Counted from the stretch's first letter, positions 15,472-24,711 are shown. The stretch: DNA of 64,000 nucleotides from Hazenella coriacea (GCF_004341825.1 NZ_SMAG01000002.1:372001-436000), one strand, 5' to 3'. The notes: a model not told the origin generated them from the letters alone. Numbers and translations: made by a program.

Positions 15472-17222
15472 TGATCCAGTTTAAGTCTCGTACCCTCATC
15501 GACGTCATGCTTCAATATATGGAACATGGAGACACACCATGGGGACATGGATTTTTTAATCCCCGTACTCAAACGTTCGATCCATTGTCCAATCAACAAC
15601 TCACAGGGTTATCTTTTGCTTTCGGGCATCTTTTGGTTGAAAATGGAGTAAAACCGAAAGAGCTTTGCCTAATCGTCTGTGCAACACCGTTGACACAACT
15701 CTTAGCTTTCTATGCCAGCCTTTCGATTGGAGCTATTCCGTTATTGATGCCTAACCCAAAGGCGTTAAGTGGTGATGATGATTTACAACAACGGATTCAG
15801 CGCTGGAAAAACAACCTTTTTTCCGAAAAAACAAGCATCATAGTTGACTCACAATCTAGGCTTTGGCTATCCGATCTAGAAACAGAGCTACCAGTCATCC
15901 AGCTTCCCGAACAACCCTTAGAGATGGATGTCATGCGTCAGCCAGCACTTGAAATGTATCCCCATGTGGATGAGATCGCTTATCTGCAAATGACAAGTGC
16001 ATCGACAGGTACAGGAAAAGCGGTGGCGATTACTCATCGTAATATCATCTCTAATGTGACAAGTATACATGTCAATTCAAATGCGGGAGAGGAGGAACGG
16101 ATTTGTAGTTGGTTACCTTTGAATCATGATATGGGGCTTGTCGGAGCTGAGCTTTTCAGCTATTACCATCACTATCCCGTACTTCTGATGTCCCCTTACG
16201 ATTTCTTACGCCGTCCACATCGTTGGCTAGAAGCGATTAGCCAATACCGTTGCACTTTATCTCCTTCACCTAACTTTGGCTATGACTATTGCTATCGCAT
16301 GATTCCAGACGAACGAGTTAAAGATCTGGACCTCAGCAGTTGGAACATTGCCTATAATGGAGCCGAACCGATTCGAGCAGAAACCATTCACAACTTTTAT
16401 CAAAAATTCCATCCAATTGGGTTGGAAAAGGAGACAATCATTCCAGTCTATGGCTTAGCTGAGGCTACCTTAGCAGTTACCTTTTCAGAGCCTTATACTT
16501 TACCTCGTTTTGTGATTGTGAATAAGTCTTCCTTGGATTTTGGTAGAAAAGCTGAACTGGTTGCAGAAGGAATTTATGATTTAGAGAAAGAGCCTCCTTG
16601 GATCGATTTGAAGTTGCAAACTCTTGCTTTTTCGGTTGGAAAGCCTCTTCCTGGTGTGACGGTCTTCATTCAACACGAAGAGGGAGAAAGGGAGCAACAG
16701 GATTTGATTTGTGGTGAGATTGTGGTGCAAGGAGATTCTATAGCATATGGAACCTTAACTCCAGAAACCAAAGAAGCCAAAGTATTTGATCAAGAGGTTC
16801 AGACAGGTGACTTTGGATTTATGTATCAGGGAAACTTGTATGTGGTGGAAAGAATTAAAAATATGATCATCCGTCATGGTGAGAATTACTTTGCTAACTT
16901 ATTAGAAAAGGAGATTGCCGAAGAGTTGGGGATTACGGAGGAGCGAATAGCTGTATTTGAATCGGATCTATATAATTCTGAAAGCGATCTCATTGCCTTA
17001 ATCGAAAAAGATCCTGTTGAAATTGGGCATGAGTTACTCCATTTAAAAGAGAAGGAGTTACCCATTACCCGTTATGTATTTACGAAGAAAAGAGCGATTC
17101 CACGTACTAGCAGTGGGAAAAAGCGACATTTTTTATGTAGACGATTATGGCAATTGAATCAACTGCCAGTCATTCAGATCTATGATGTTAGTAGGTGGAA
17201 ATATGACAGAAAAAAAGTTTGA
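15471..17222 (+). CDS. Fatty acyl-AMP ligase-like adenylating enzyme (FAAL type)
   Basis: The 583-residue protein is an ANL-superfamily ligase: P-loop YLQMTSASTGTGKAVAITHRN (about residues 168-188), SWLPLNHDMGLVG, a YGLAEATLAVTFS motif, and an adenylate-binding region ending TGDFGFMYQGNLYVVERIKN. The C-terminal lysine motif is RTSSGKKRHF. The pattern W-P--HDMGL-G and the overall length fit the FAAL branch, which activates free fatty acids as acyl-AMP and passes them to an ACP instead of CoA. Here the ACP is encoded in the same operon. The FAAL-specific insertion was not verified. The start is ATG 15471, overlapping the hydrolase stop by one base. Confidence 0.88.
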   Translation: MIQFKSRTLIDVMLQYMEHGDTPWGHGFFNPRTQTFDPLSNQQLTGLSFAFGHLLVENGVKPKELCLIVCATPLTQLLAFYASLSIGAIPLLMPNPKALSGDDDLQQRIQRWKNNLFSEKTSIIVDSQSRLWLSDLETELPVIQLPEQPLEMDVMRQPALEMYPHVDEIAYLQMTSASTGTGKAVAITHRNIISNVTSIHVNSNAGEEERICSWLPLNHDMGLVGAELFSYYHHYPVLLMSPYDFLRRPHRWLEAISQYRCTLSPSPNFGYDYCYRMIPDERVKDLDLSSWNIAYNGAEPIRAETIHNFYQKFHPIGLEKETIIPVYGLAEATLAVTFSEPYTLPRFVIVNKSSLDFGRKAELVAEGIYDLEKEPPWIDLKLQTLAFSVGKPLPGVTVFIQHEEGEREQQDLICGEIVVQGDSIAYGTLTPETKEAKVFDQEVQTGDFGFMYQGNLYVVERIKNMIIRHGENYFANLLEKEIAEELGITEERIAVFESDLYNSESDLIALIEKDPVEIGHELLHLKEKELPITRYVFTKKRAIPRTSSGKKRHFLCRRLWQLNQLPVIQIYDVSRWKYDRKKV

Positions 17223-18252
17223 ACTCCACCCCATGGCTTATTACCAGTCGATCCTGCGACGAACTCTCCCTAGGGAAATATTCCGCCGTCAACCTCATCG
17301 AATTGTTTGGTTATTTGTTCATGTTTTTGTGATCCTTGCTAGTGTCATAGCGATTCTTTTTTTACAAACGCCCATGTGGTTGAAATTAATTTTGGCGGTG
17401 CTTATAGGGAATAGCTTGGGTACACTGGGCTTTTTGGGACATGAGATTTTACATGGCTCTGTTGTAAAAGGGCGTAGATGGATGCTTCTTTTTGGGGGGA
17501 TTTGTCTGTTACATTGGGGATTACCTCCACAGGTGTGGATCAATTGGCACAACCGAACCCATCATCACCATACCAATCAATGGTTTCAAGATCCTGATTG
17601 TTTTGGTCCGATTCATCTTTACAAAAAAAGTCGTTGGGTTCGATTTATGGAAAAATTAACTCCTGGTTCAGGAACGAAAAGAAGTTACTTGTTTCTCTTT
17701 TATTGGTTTACTCTCCATACTGCCTATAATATTTTCAAACATCCCAAAGCATTTCATAAACAAAGGAACCGTAAGTATGGTCGGGCATATTTTATAGGTG
17801 TACATTTGTTATGGTTACTTGCCTCCATTTTCCTATCCAACTCGTTTTATGATCCACTCTTTTTATTTGTTATTCCTATACTCATCAGTAACTTCATTAT
17901 GATGAGCTATGTGGCTACCAATCATTTTATTAGTCCCACTTCCCAAAGTGTCTCAGATCCATTGGTTACGACTTTAACTGTTCGGTCACCTAAGATGATA
18001 GAGTATTTCCACCTTTACAATAACTATCATGTGGAACATCATTTATTTCCTGAATTAAATCCTTCCCAAGCGCGTTTGATAGCCAAGGAGCTTCGAACAA
18101 GATGGCCAGAGCGGTATCAAGAGATGTCTCATGTCCAGGCGATAAAAAAAGTGTATCAAACTCCTCGTTTATATGAGGACGAGCATACTCTAAAAAACCC
18201 ACGCACAGGAGAAAAAGCAGAGACATTGCTTTCTCATTACTTTAACTTATGA
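17203..18252 (+). CDS. Membrane fatty acid desaturase
   Basis: The 349-residue integral membrane protein has the three His boxes of di-iron desaturases: HEILHG, HNRTHHHHTN and YHVEHHLFP, and hydrophobic segments at about 35-75, 100-115 and 205-240. It should introduce a double bond, triple bond or hydroxyl into an acyl chain at the membrane. With a FAAL and an ACP in the same operon it resembles the FAAL-desaturase-ACP sets that make terminal alkynes or alkenes in other bacteria, although that product is not proven. ATG 17203 after GTAGGTGG overlaps the FAAL gene by 20 bases. It is the last gene of the operon. Confidence 0.9.
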   Translation: MTEKKFELHPMAYYQSILRRTLPREIFRRQPHRIVWLFVHVFVILASVIAILFLQTPMWLKLILAVLIGNSLGTLGFLGHEILHGSVVKGRRWMLLFGGICLLHWGLPPQVWINWHNRTHHHHTNQWFQDPDCFGPIHLYKKSRWVRFMEKLTPGSGTKRSYLFLFYWFTLHTAYNIFKHPKAFHKQRNRKYGRAYFIGVHLLWLLASIFLSNSFYDPLFLFVIPILISNFIMMSYVATNHFISPTSQSVSDPLVTTLTVRSPKMIEYFHLYNNYHVEHHLFPELNPSQARLIAKELRTRWPERYQEMSHVQAIKKVYQTPRLYEDEHTLKNPRTGEKAETLLSHYFNL

Positions 18253-18260
18253 ATAAAATT

Positions 18261-18306
18261 AAAAAGCCCTCTCTACAAACGTCTTGGGTAGAGAAGGCTT
18301 TTTTTA
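18261..18306 (+). terminator. Terminator of the acyl cluster
   Basis: AAAAAGCCCTCTCTAC pairs with GTAGAGAAGGCTTTTTTT across a short loop. It is strong and has T/A runs on both sides, so it may serve the convergent DUF1657 gene too. Confidence 0.88.
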
Positions 18307-18356
18307 TGGGAAAAACTAAGTACATCTGATGAGACTTTGCTAAGTATCTAAATTAC

Positions 18357-18563
18357 TTAGAAACCTTTGTATTGAGGTTCTTCACTTTCTAATTGCTGAA
18401 CGCGACTCTCTACTTGTGTAATGACTTGCTGAGTGGTTTGGGCTGCATCTGTAAAGATTTGTTTGGCACTTTTGTTATTTGTACTTAAAGCAAATTGTTC
18501 AAGACTAGCTTGGGCGCTTTTCAGAGAAGCGACACAAGTTTTTACATCAGAAGAAACAGTCAT
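18357..18563 (-). CDS. DUF1657 spore-associated small protein
   Basis: The 68-residue helical protein (MTVSSDVKTCVASLKSAQAS ... EEPQYKGF) is a typical DUF1657 member. Genes of this family occur in spoVA-type operons of spore formers, including the mobile spoVA2 operon linked to spore heat resistance. The C-terminus of the DUF421 protein encoded at 19318-20178 carries a related domain. The start follows AAAGGAAAGG. It lies downstream of a methyltransferase gene on the same strand, divergent from the spoVA genes. Confidence 0.88.
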   Translation of the reverse strand: MTVSSDVKTCVASLKSAQASLEQFALSTNNKSAKQIFTDAAQTTQQVITQVESRVQQLESEEPQYKGF

Positions 18564-18582
18564 GAAATGATCAACCTTTCCT

Positions 18583-19182
18583 TTAATGTTTGGGGTGTGT
18601 AGTGAAGAATAACTCGTTATATAAAAAACACTTTTTGAACCTGTTAATCACCTTACATTCAAATTTGTCTTTAAATAATGCAAAGTATTCCAGTTCATTA
18701 CGGATATATTTTCCACGGTCTGCCCATCTCATAAAACGATTACTAATCGGGGAATTTTGGGAAAAACAAGGCTCCATAATAAACATGGATCCGGTTGGCT
18801 TCAACATTCGCTTGAATTCCTCTATATAAATATGAAGGTCTTCATTGGAAATATGATGAAGGACAGCCACGATGACAATATAGTCCATCGATTGATCTGC
18901 ATATGGAATTTTTGTGTCATTAAGGACATGGAATGAATGTTCAGGGTGTTTTTTTTGGGCATATTCGACTCTTTGATGATCAGAATCAATCCCAAAGTAC
19001 TGTTGGGGTGAAAACATCGAACAAAGTGTTCCTGTTCCAGAGCCAAAGTCCAGTACAGTTCGGCCTTCTAATTGAAGTTGCTTTTTTAGATGGCGATGGA
19101 TATATCTATTGGTGATCATGGGTGGTCGAACAAACCAATCATAAAGGTATGGTGCGTGGGTTTGAATAATAAAGTTCACCAT
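18583..19182 (-). CDS. Class I SAM-dependent methyltransferase
   Basis: The 199-residue protein contains motif I VLDFGSGTGTLC, an acidic second-strand end YFGIDSDHQRV, and the motif IV/post region DYIVIVAVLHHISNEDL, all typical of Methyltransf_11/25 enzymes. The N-terminus (HAPYLYDWFVRPPMI) suggests a lipid- or small-molecule-methylating group. The substrate is unknown. It is 20 bases upstream of the DUF1657 gene and divergent from the spoVA operon, so a sporulation role is possible but not shown. Confidence 0.75.
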   Translation of the reverse strand: MVNFIIQTHAPYLYDWFVRPPMITNRYIHRHLKKQLQLEGRTVLDFGSGTGTLCSMFSPQQYFGIDSDHQRVEYAQKKHPEHSFHVLNDTKIPYADQSMDYIVIVAVLHHISNEDLHIYIEEFKRMLKPTGSMFIMEPCFSQNSPISNRFMRWADRGKYIRNELEYFALFKDKFECKVINRFKKCFLYNELFFTTHPKH

Positions 19183-19317
19183 CTTTCCTCGACAGGTTCT
19201 AAAGTTAATGTGCCCATAGAACTAATTAAAATACGTATCATTTTTAAGTGTAAAAAGAGCGTTCTAGTTAAATAATAAGGGTGCTGATTTCATAACTAAT
19301 TCAAAGTGGGGAGAGCT

Positions 19318-20178
19318 ATGCCAGAATGGTTAGAAGTTACGATTCGAACTTTAGCAGCTGTATTAATTTTATTTTTGCTAACCAAGTTATTAGGGAAAAG
19401 ACAGGTCTCACAACTGTCTTTATTTGAGTACATCACAGGGATTACGATCGGTAGTATTGCTGCAACTATGTCCTTGGATTTAAAAGCTACTTGGTATATA
19501 GGAATTATTGCATTGGTGGTTTGGACAGCTGTTTCATTACTTTTTGAATATCTTCCGATGAAAAGTAAGATCGTTCGTGATCTTGTTGATGGAAAAGCTA
19601 CGATCTTAATACAAGAAGGTAAAGTTCTTGAAGATAATCTAGCTAAAGAAAAACTAACAGCAGATGAATTATTGGAGCGACTTCGTTCCAAAAATGCATT
19701 TGCAGTTTCGGATGTTGAATTTGCAGTAATGGAACCTAGTGGTGAGATCAATGTATTACTTGCCAAAGATAATCAACCGCTTACTGCAAAACACTTAGGC
19801 TTAAAAGTAGCTCCTGAACGAGAACCTCAAACAGTGATTATAGACGGAACGATTATGGATGAGCCATTAGCTAATGCAGGATTTAACCGAGGTTGGTTGG
19901 ATGCTGAACTAGAAAAATTAGGTGTTGCCATAGAAAATGTTTTTTTAGGACAGGTTGATTCGTACGGACAGTTATATGTGGATCTATTCGATGATAAAAT
20001 TCAGGTTCCTCAGCCTCAACAAAAAGCGTTATTGTTGGCTACCTTAAAAAAATGTGAAGCAGATATTGAAATGTTTAGTCTATCTACTCACAATCCCGAA
20101 AGTAAAAGTTTGTATGAAGATTGTTCCAAACAATTGCAAGAGATCATTCAAAATGTAAGACCGTTATTAAGTCGTTAG
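19318..20178 (+). CDS. DUF421 (YetF/YcaP) membrane protein with C-terminal DUF1657-like domain
   Basis: The 286-residue protein has two or three N-terminal membrane helices (about 10-30, 38-55, 60-80), the family hallmark LTKLLGKRQVSQLSLFEYI, and a soluble DUF421 domain with GEINVLLA and GWLDAELEKLG. The last 60 residues (LLATLKKCEADIEMFSLSTH onward) align by eye with the DUF1657 protein at 18357-18563. This fusion is characteristic of spoVA2-type operons. ATG 19318 is chosen over GTG 19306, which is part of its ribosome-binding site (GTGGGGAGA). It leads the spoVAC-D-E genes, 12 bases upstream. Confidence 0.88.
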   Translation: MPEWLEVTIRTLAAVLILFLLTKLLGKRQVSQLSLFEYITGITIGSIAATMSLDLKATWYIGIIALVVWTAVSLLFEYLPMKSKIVRDLVDGKATILIQEGKVLEDNLAKEKLTADELLERLRSKNAFAVSDVEFAVMEPSGEINVLLAKDNQPLTAKHLGLKVAPEREPQTVIIDGTIMDEPLANAGFNRGWLDAELEKLGVAIENVFLGQVDSYGQLYVDLFDDKIQVPQPQQKALLLATLKKCEADIEMFSLSTHNPESKSLYEDCSKQLQEIIQNVRPLLSR

Positions 20179-20190
20179 GAGACGATCACA

Positions 20191-20682
20191 ATGGCGAATA
20201 ATAAAAAGAAAAAACTGACTCCTGTTCAACAGGAGTATCAACAATTGGCTAAACGAAGGGAGCCTTCAAGACCTTTTTTAAAAAATTGTCTACGCGCTTT
20301 TTTAGTTGGAGGAGCGATTTGTTTAATTGGTCAACTAATCCAAGATGGATATATGAAATGGTTGAATGTGGAAAAAGGTCAGGCAGGAACTGCTACAGTA
20401 GCTACATTGATTTTAATCTCAGTCATTTTAACCAGTATAGGGATTTATGACAAATTAGGACAATGGGCAGGAGCAGGGTCTGCAGTACCCGTAACTGGCT
20501 TTGCCAATTCAATGGCTTCAGCAGCCTTAGAACATAGAAGTGAAGGTATGGTTCTAGGTGTTGGTGGAAAGATGTTCAAGTTAGCTGGTTCCGTCATTGT
20601 ATTTGGGACGGTAGCGGCATTTGTGATTGCCTTACTTCATTTTATCTTTAATCCAGCTTTCACGGCGGGAGGAGGTTCCTAA
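20191..20682 (+). CDS. spoVAC: Stage V sporulation protein AC
   Basis: The 163-residue membrane protein has a basic N-terminal tail, FLVGGAICLIGQLIQDGY, and the glycine-rich GQWAGAGSAVPVTGFANSM loop conserved in SpoVAC. SpoVAC is a mechanosensitive-type channel component of the inner spore membrane that passes dipicolinic acid (Ca-DPA) into and out of the spore. It overlaps spoVAD by one base, in an operon that lacks spoVAA, AB and AF genes. Confidence 0.95.
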   Translation: MANNKKKKLTPVQQEYQQLAKRREPSRPFLKNCLRAFLVGGAICLIGQLIQDGYMKWLNVEKGQAGTATVATLILISVILTSIGIYDKLGQWAGAGSAVPVTGFANSMASAALEHRSEGMVLGVGGKMFKLAGSVIVFGTVAAFVIALLHFIFNPAFTAGGGS

Positions 20683-21701
20683 TGTTAAAAGGTCATCAAA
20701 GTTGGATATTTGAAAATAAGCCCACACTCCTTTCTAGTGCATCGGTTGTGGGTCCTTTTGAGGGGAGAGGACCACTTGGCAAAGATTTTGATATCATCCA
20801 TGGTGATTCACTTTTAGGTCAAGATAGTTGGGAAAAAGCCGAAAAAACAATGATGGAAGATGCAGCTAAAAAGGCAATGGAAAAAGCAGGACTTACCAAA
20901 GATCAGATCCACTTTTATGTGGGTGGAGATATGATGAACCAGATTACTAGCTCTAGCTTTGCAGCACGAACTTTATCCATGCCTTACATTGGTGTTTTTG
21001 GTGCTTGTTCTACTTCGATGGAAAGTTTGGCCTTAGCTTCGTTAATCGTTGATTCCCATAGTGCCAAATATGTGCTTTGTGGAACTTGTAGCCATAATTC
21101 TAGTGCTGAAAAGCAGTTTCGCTATCCTACTGAATATGGTTCGCAAAAGCCACCCACCGCTCAATATACGGTAACTGGTGCAGGCGCTGCAGTTGTTTCA
21201 TCAGAAGGAGAAGGCCCTAAGATCTTATCAGCCACGATGGGACGAATCGTTGATATGGGCATTAAAGATCCATTTAATATGGGGGCAGCTATGGCTCCAG
21301 CTGCTGTAGATACGATTCAAGCCCATTGTCGTGATTTGGGAATTACTCCAGATTATTATGATTTAATCGCTACAGGTGATTTATCTAAAGTAGGCTATGC
21401 GCTTGTTAAAGATTTATTCAAAAAACATGAGTTTCCGATTGAAAATACAAAGTATGTGGACTGTGGGATGATGATTTATGACTACGACAAGCAAATGGTT
21501 CAATCAGGAGGAAGTGGTTGTGCCTGTTGTGCTGTAGTAACCTATGGTCATCTTTTAAACCGATTAAAAAAAGGTGAATGGAAACGTATATTGATTGTAG
21601 CCACTGGGGCTTTACTTTCTCCAATCACTTTTCAACAAGGAGAAAGTATTCCATGTATTGCACACGCTGTGGCGATTGAGAATGGAGTGAGTTCATCATG
21701 A
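20682..21701 (+). CDS. spoVAD: Stage V sporulation protein AD
   Basis: The 339-residue protein has a thiolase-like fold with the conserved [11 protein letters not shown]-type segment, [20 protein letters not shown], and [15 protein letters not shown]. SpoVAD binds dipicolinic acid and sits on the outside of the inner spore membrane, feeding the SpoVA channel. The length equals the family's. The gene is translationally coupled on both sides (overlap with spoVAC by 1 base, with spoVAE by 4 bases). Confidence 0.96.
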   Translation: MLKGHQSWIFENKPTLLSSASVVGPFEGRGPLGKDFDIIHGDSLLGQDSWEKAEKTMMEDAAKKAMEKAGLTKDQIHFYVGGDMMNQITSSSFAARTLSMPYIGVFGACSTSMESLALASLIVDSHSAKYVLCGTCSHNSSAEKQFRYPTEYGSQKPPTAQYTVTGAGAAVVSSEGEGPKILSATMGRIVDMGIKDPFNMGAAMAPAAVDTIQAHCRDLGITPDYYDLIATGDLSKVGYALVKDLFKKHEFPIENTKYVDCGMMIYDYDKQMVQSGGSGCACCAVVTYGHLLNRLKKGEWKRILIVATGALLSPITFQQGESIPCIAHAVAIENGVSSS

Positions 21702-22051
21702 TGCAGTTATTTTGGGCTTTTACTATTGGAGGAGCCATTTGTGTTGTGGGACAGATTTTTTATGATATTTTTAAGCTTACTCCCGCACACACCATGGCAA
21801 CTTTAGTCGTTATTGGTGCGATGGTTGAAGGAGTAGGTTTATATGATCCATTTATAGAGTTTGCTGGCGCAGGTGCAACTGTCCCCATTACTAGCTTTGG
21901 AAATTCATTGGTGCATGGTACTTTGCATGAATTGAAAGCAAATGGTTGGACTGGTTTAATCACAGGGATCTTTGAAGTGACAAGTGCGGGAATCTCTTCC
22001 GCCATCATCTTTTCATTTTTTGCTGCACTGTTTATAAAACCAAAAGGTTAA
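21698..22051 (+). CDS. spoVAE: Stage V sporulation protein AE (SpoVAEb type)
   Basis: The 117-residue membrane protein is paralogous to SpoVAC ([18 protein letters not shown] and [18 protein letters not shown]). It is the SpoVAEb subunit of the Ca-DPA channel, with three or four membrane helices. It ends the operon, 4 bases overlapping spoVAD, and is followed at once by a terminator. Confidence 0.94.
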   Translation: MMQLFWAFTIGGAICVVGQIFYDIFKLTPAHTMATLVVIGAMVEGVGLYDPFIEFAGAGATVPITSFGNSLVHGTLHELKANGWTGLITGIFEVTSAGISSAIIFSFFAALFIKPKG

Positions 22052-22055
22052 ATAA

Positions 22056-22098
22056 ATCCCCGGTCCATGAAGTAGACTGGGGAGATTTTCTTTTTTTT
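22056..22098 (+). terminator. Terminator of the spoVA-type operon
   Basis: TCCCCGGTC/GACTGGGGA stem, followed by AGATTTTCTTTTTTTT. Confidence 0.85.
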
Positions 22099-22906
22099 AA
22101 TTTTTTCGGAAGTGACCTAGGACTTCAACAGTTTCCGTAATATTAACAAATGCTTTGGAATCTGCTTCCTTGATCAAGCTTTTCACTTCTGTTAGTTCAT
22201 ATCGAGAAATAATCATAAATAATAGCTTTCTCTTTTCTTGCGTATACGCACCTTCTGCATCTACGATGGTAATTCCACGCACTAACTTGGAGATTAGCTT
22301 TTCTCTTACTTCTTCCCCTTTACTTGTAATAATCATGAGCGTTAATTTTAAGTGTTGGGTATGAATGGCATCGATAATTTTTCCTGTTGCAAAGATTGCA
22401 ATCATCGTATACAATGCCGTATCCCAATTGAAAATAAAACCAGAAAAGAAAACAACAACCGCATTCATAAAGAAAATAAGGTTACCCAATGGAATTTCTT
22501 TTTTTCGGGTGAGCAAAAAACCAATAATATCAAATCCACCTGTAGAGGCTCCAGATCTAAACACTAAGCCCACACCGATTCCGCCAATTACACCACCAAA
22601 GATGGTTGATAAGATGGGGTCTGAAGAAACCTGTTGGATGGGAATATAGACCATGGCTAAAGAGGTAACGGTTACTGACATGATGGTATAGATCATAAAT
22701 CTTTTGCCCAGTTTCATAAAACCAATGATGAGTAAGGGGAGATTCAGCGCAAAGTTGACTACCCCCGTATTTAATGGAGTTAACAAACCAATCATCATTG
22801 AGATTCCAGTAATTCCACTGCTTAAGATTTCATGTGGCAATAAAAACATATTATAAGCGACGGCTACTAGAACGGAAGAGAGTAGAATAGTTATAACTCG
22901 AAACAT
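22097..22906 (-). CDS. YitT-family membrane protein (DUF161 + DUF2179)
   Basis: A roughly 270-residue protein with five or six membrane helices in the first 180 residues, including the family signatures FLLPHEILSSGITGISM and FRSGASTGGFDIIG, then a cytoplasmic DUF2179 domain (ISKLVRGITIVDAEGAYT). Homologues in Bacillus (YitT, YvjA, YxkD) are of unclear function. ATG 22906 is the likely start; the frame is open up to 22945 but upstream candidates lack a good ribosome-binding site. It converges with the spoVA genes. Confidence 0.85.
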   Translation of the reverse strand: MFRVITILLSSVLVAVAYNMFLLPHEILSSGITGISMMIGLLTPLNTGVVNFALNLPLLIIGFMKLGKRFMIYTIMSVTVTSLAMVYIPIQQVSSDPILSTIFGGVIGGIGVGLVFRSGASTGGFDIIGFLLTRKKEIPLGNLIFFMNAVVVFFSGFIFNWDTALYTMIAIFATGKIIDAIHTQHLKLTLMIITSKGEEVREKLISKLVRGITIVDAEGAYTQEKRKLLFMIISRYELTEVKSLIKEADSKAFVNITETVEVLGHFRKN

Positions 22907-22994
22907 ATGACTCACACACCCAGCTATCCATAAATGTTTTGACAACTATAACATATAAGAGCTTGTTGCAGAAATCAATGAAAAATGGTGTAGA

Positions 22995-24122
22995 TCAGTT
23001 GTTGATGAAGCCATGTGCTAAAGGTAATGATATTTTAAAAATAGTTCCAACTCCAAGGGTACTGGTTACACGGATTTTCCCATGATGATTTTCAATTATT
23101 TTTTTGCAGACGGCCAGTCCAATCCCTGTTCCAGTCGTTTTAGTTGTAAAAAAAGGACTAAATAAATTTGTTTGTGTATAGGAGTCCATCCCATGCCCAT
23201 TATCCTCAATCCAGATTTCGATATTGTGTTCGAAAGCATGAGTGGAGATCTCGATCCATCCATTTCCTTTGCTAGCGCTTTCTTCAATCGCATCTAAGGC
23301 GTTTTTAATCAAGTTTAGTATCACCTGTTTGATTTGTTTTACATCAATCCATAAAGAAGTGTTAATAGGTTGACCAGTCAGTCTGATCTGGCAATTTCTC
23401 ATCGTGGCTTCACTCTGACAAAAGAGAATCATTTCTTCTAAAAGCTGTGAGATTGCAACCCTCTCCTTACTAGAAGTGGGGGGTTTGGTGGCATTTAGAA
23501 ATTCATATATAATGTCATTGGCTCGGTCGATTTCACTTAGTGCAATCTCGGCATAATGCCCTTTTTCCATTTCGATAAGTTGGGGTTGTAAGAGTTGGAC
23601 AAATCCTTTTACAGTGGACAATGGGTTTCTAATTTCGTGAGCAACACTGGCGGCTAACTTACCAATCGTTGAGAGATTTTCATAATGGAAAGTTAATTTC
23701 TCGATTTCTCTTATGGAAGATTCGAGTTTTTCCTTCTTTTTAACTAAACTTAAATACATTTTATTCAGTTGTACTTCAAGACTTTGAATCGATTGACTTA
23801 ATTCTTTTAATTGGTGAGCCTTATGTATACAAAAAAGGAAGAGAGCATCCTTCGATTCACGATGAACGTGGACTTCAAACAAAGATAAAGAAGTTTTTCT
23901 TGTTTGTAAGCGAAGTTCTGTAGTGACAACTGAATAAACCTCAGACAAAAAGATGACGGCTCGATGACGGCTTCTTCCATCTACTAAATCGAGGAAATTA
24001 GGAACTTTAGGGAATGTATCCAAAGATTTTTGTGACTGAAAGACAATTTGTAAATTGGAATCAACTACAAAAACAGGAATGGGAACATGAAGAACATTCA
24101 GATGATATTGAGTTACATTCAT
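22995..24122 (-). CDS. Soluble sporulation-type sensor histidine kinase
   Basis: The 375-residue protein has an N-terminal PAS-like domain (about 10-110), a coiled-coil linker (about 115-160), HisKA with GKLAASVAHEIRNPLSTVKG (phosphorylated His about residue 164), and HATPase_c with NLIKNALDAI, EDNGHGM and GTGIGLAVCKKI. The H-box sequence is that of the KinA-E kinases that feed the Spo0F-Spo0B-Spo0A phosphorelay. No response regulator is adjacent and no membrane helix is seen, so it is an orphan cytoplasmic kinase. A role in sporulation initiation is inferred from family and neighbourhood. Confidence 0.88.
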   Translation of the reverse strand: MNVTQYHLNVLHVPIPVFVVDSNLQIVFQSQKSLDTFPKVPNFLDLVDGRSRHRAVIFLSEVYSVVTTELRLQTRKTSLSLFEVHVHRESKDALFLFCIHKAHQLKELSQSIQSLEVQLNKMYLSLVKKKEKLESSIREIEKLTFHYENLSTIGKLAASVAHEIRNPLSTVKGFVQLLQPQLIEMEKGHYAEIALSEIDRANDIIYEFLNATKPPTSSKERVAISQLLEEMILFCQSEATMRNCQIRLTGQPINTSLWIDVKQIKQVILNLIKNALDAIEESASKGNGWIEISTHAFEHNIEIWIEDNGHGMDSYTQTNLFSPFFTTKTTGTGIGLAVCKKIIENHHGKIRVTSTLGVGTIFKISLPLAHGFINN

Positions 24123-24655
24123 CTTGCTTCAAACCTCTCTCTTCTGAAGAAGTGATCGTTCTTCAAACCATTCCAAAACTTCGGAAAGGCCTTAACCAGA
24201 AGAACATAAGTGAATTCTGACAAAAAGATAAAGACCAATGTAAAGAAAATAAGAGTGTCTTGATCATCTCTACTTGGTTTTAATCCCATTTATAAGATCT
24301 TGTATCATATGAATGTTTGTGAAAAATAGTCAATAATTTTGGGTTGCAGGGCTCATGGGGCATATTTGTCACGAATAATGACCATGAATCTAGTGTAAAG
24401 ATTGATCATTAAGCAGTTCACATTATACTATGTTTACTTTTTATGAACAATAAGACACTCCTCTATATTTTAATATTAAAGTGAAGCGGATGCATCTTTA
24501 CTAAAATCTTGTTTCATATTTCATTTAAATCTTGATTCTAGTAGCTGTTACACAAAGCTATTTCAAGCCAATGAACCATTTTTTACTAGGTGAATGGGGA
24601 TCTCTGAGCGATCCATTAATTATGTTAAAAAAGTATAAATTAGTTTCTATTTACA
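24123..24655. other. Long intergenic region without recognised gene
   Basis: About 530 AT-rich bases. An 11-base string (CTGAGCGATCC, 24604-24614) and a second (GTTAAAAAAGT, 24624-24634) recur in the same order at 56450-56483. No convincing frame is present. Confidence 0.5.
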
Positions 24656-24684
24656 TTGACTGAATTATACCATTTTTCTATAAT
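24656..24684 (+). promoter_or_regulatory. Sigma-A promoter of the ATP-grasp gene
   Basis: TTGACT (24656-24661), a 17-bp spacer and TATAAT (24679-24684): close to consensus. It implies a leader of about 160 nt. Confidence 0.8.
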
Positions 24685-24711
24685 ATAAATTAAGTTAACT
24701 GAATGTGTATC

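Noticed and set aside
10990-17222. OleABCD-type long-chain olefin or beta-lactone pathway (ketosynthase, hydrolase, AMP-ligase, SDR)
   Set aside because: The four folds are superficially the same set, but the ketosynthase is a canonical FabH, the SDR is a classical FabG type rather than the extended OleD type, and the ligase looks like a FAAL with a dedicated ACP beside it.
19183-19317. Sigma-G or sigma-F promoters for the divergent DUF421 and methyltransferase units
   Set aside because: Partial matches only (for example CATAACTA and CGTTCTA) without a -35 at proper spacing.
19296-19766. 156-residue minus-strand frame opposite the DUF421 gene
   Set aside because: It is a complement shadow of a well-supported gene and has no start signal.
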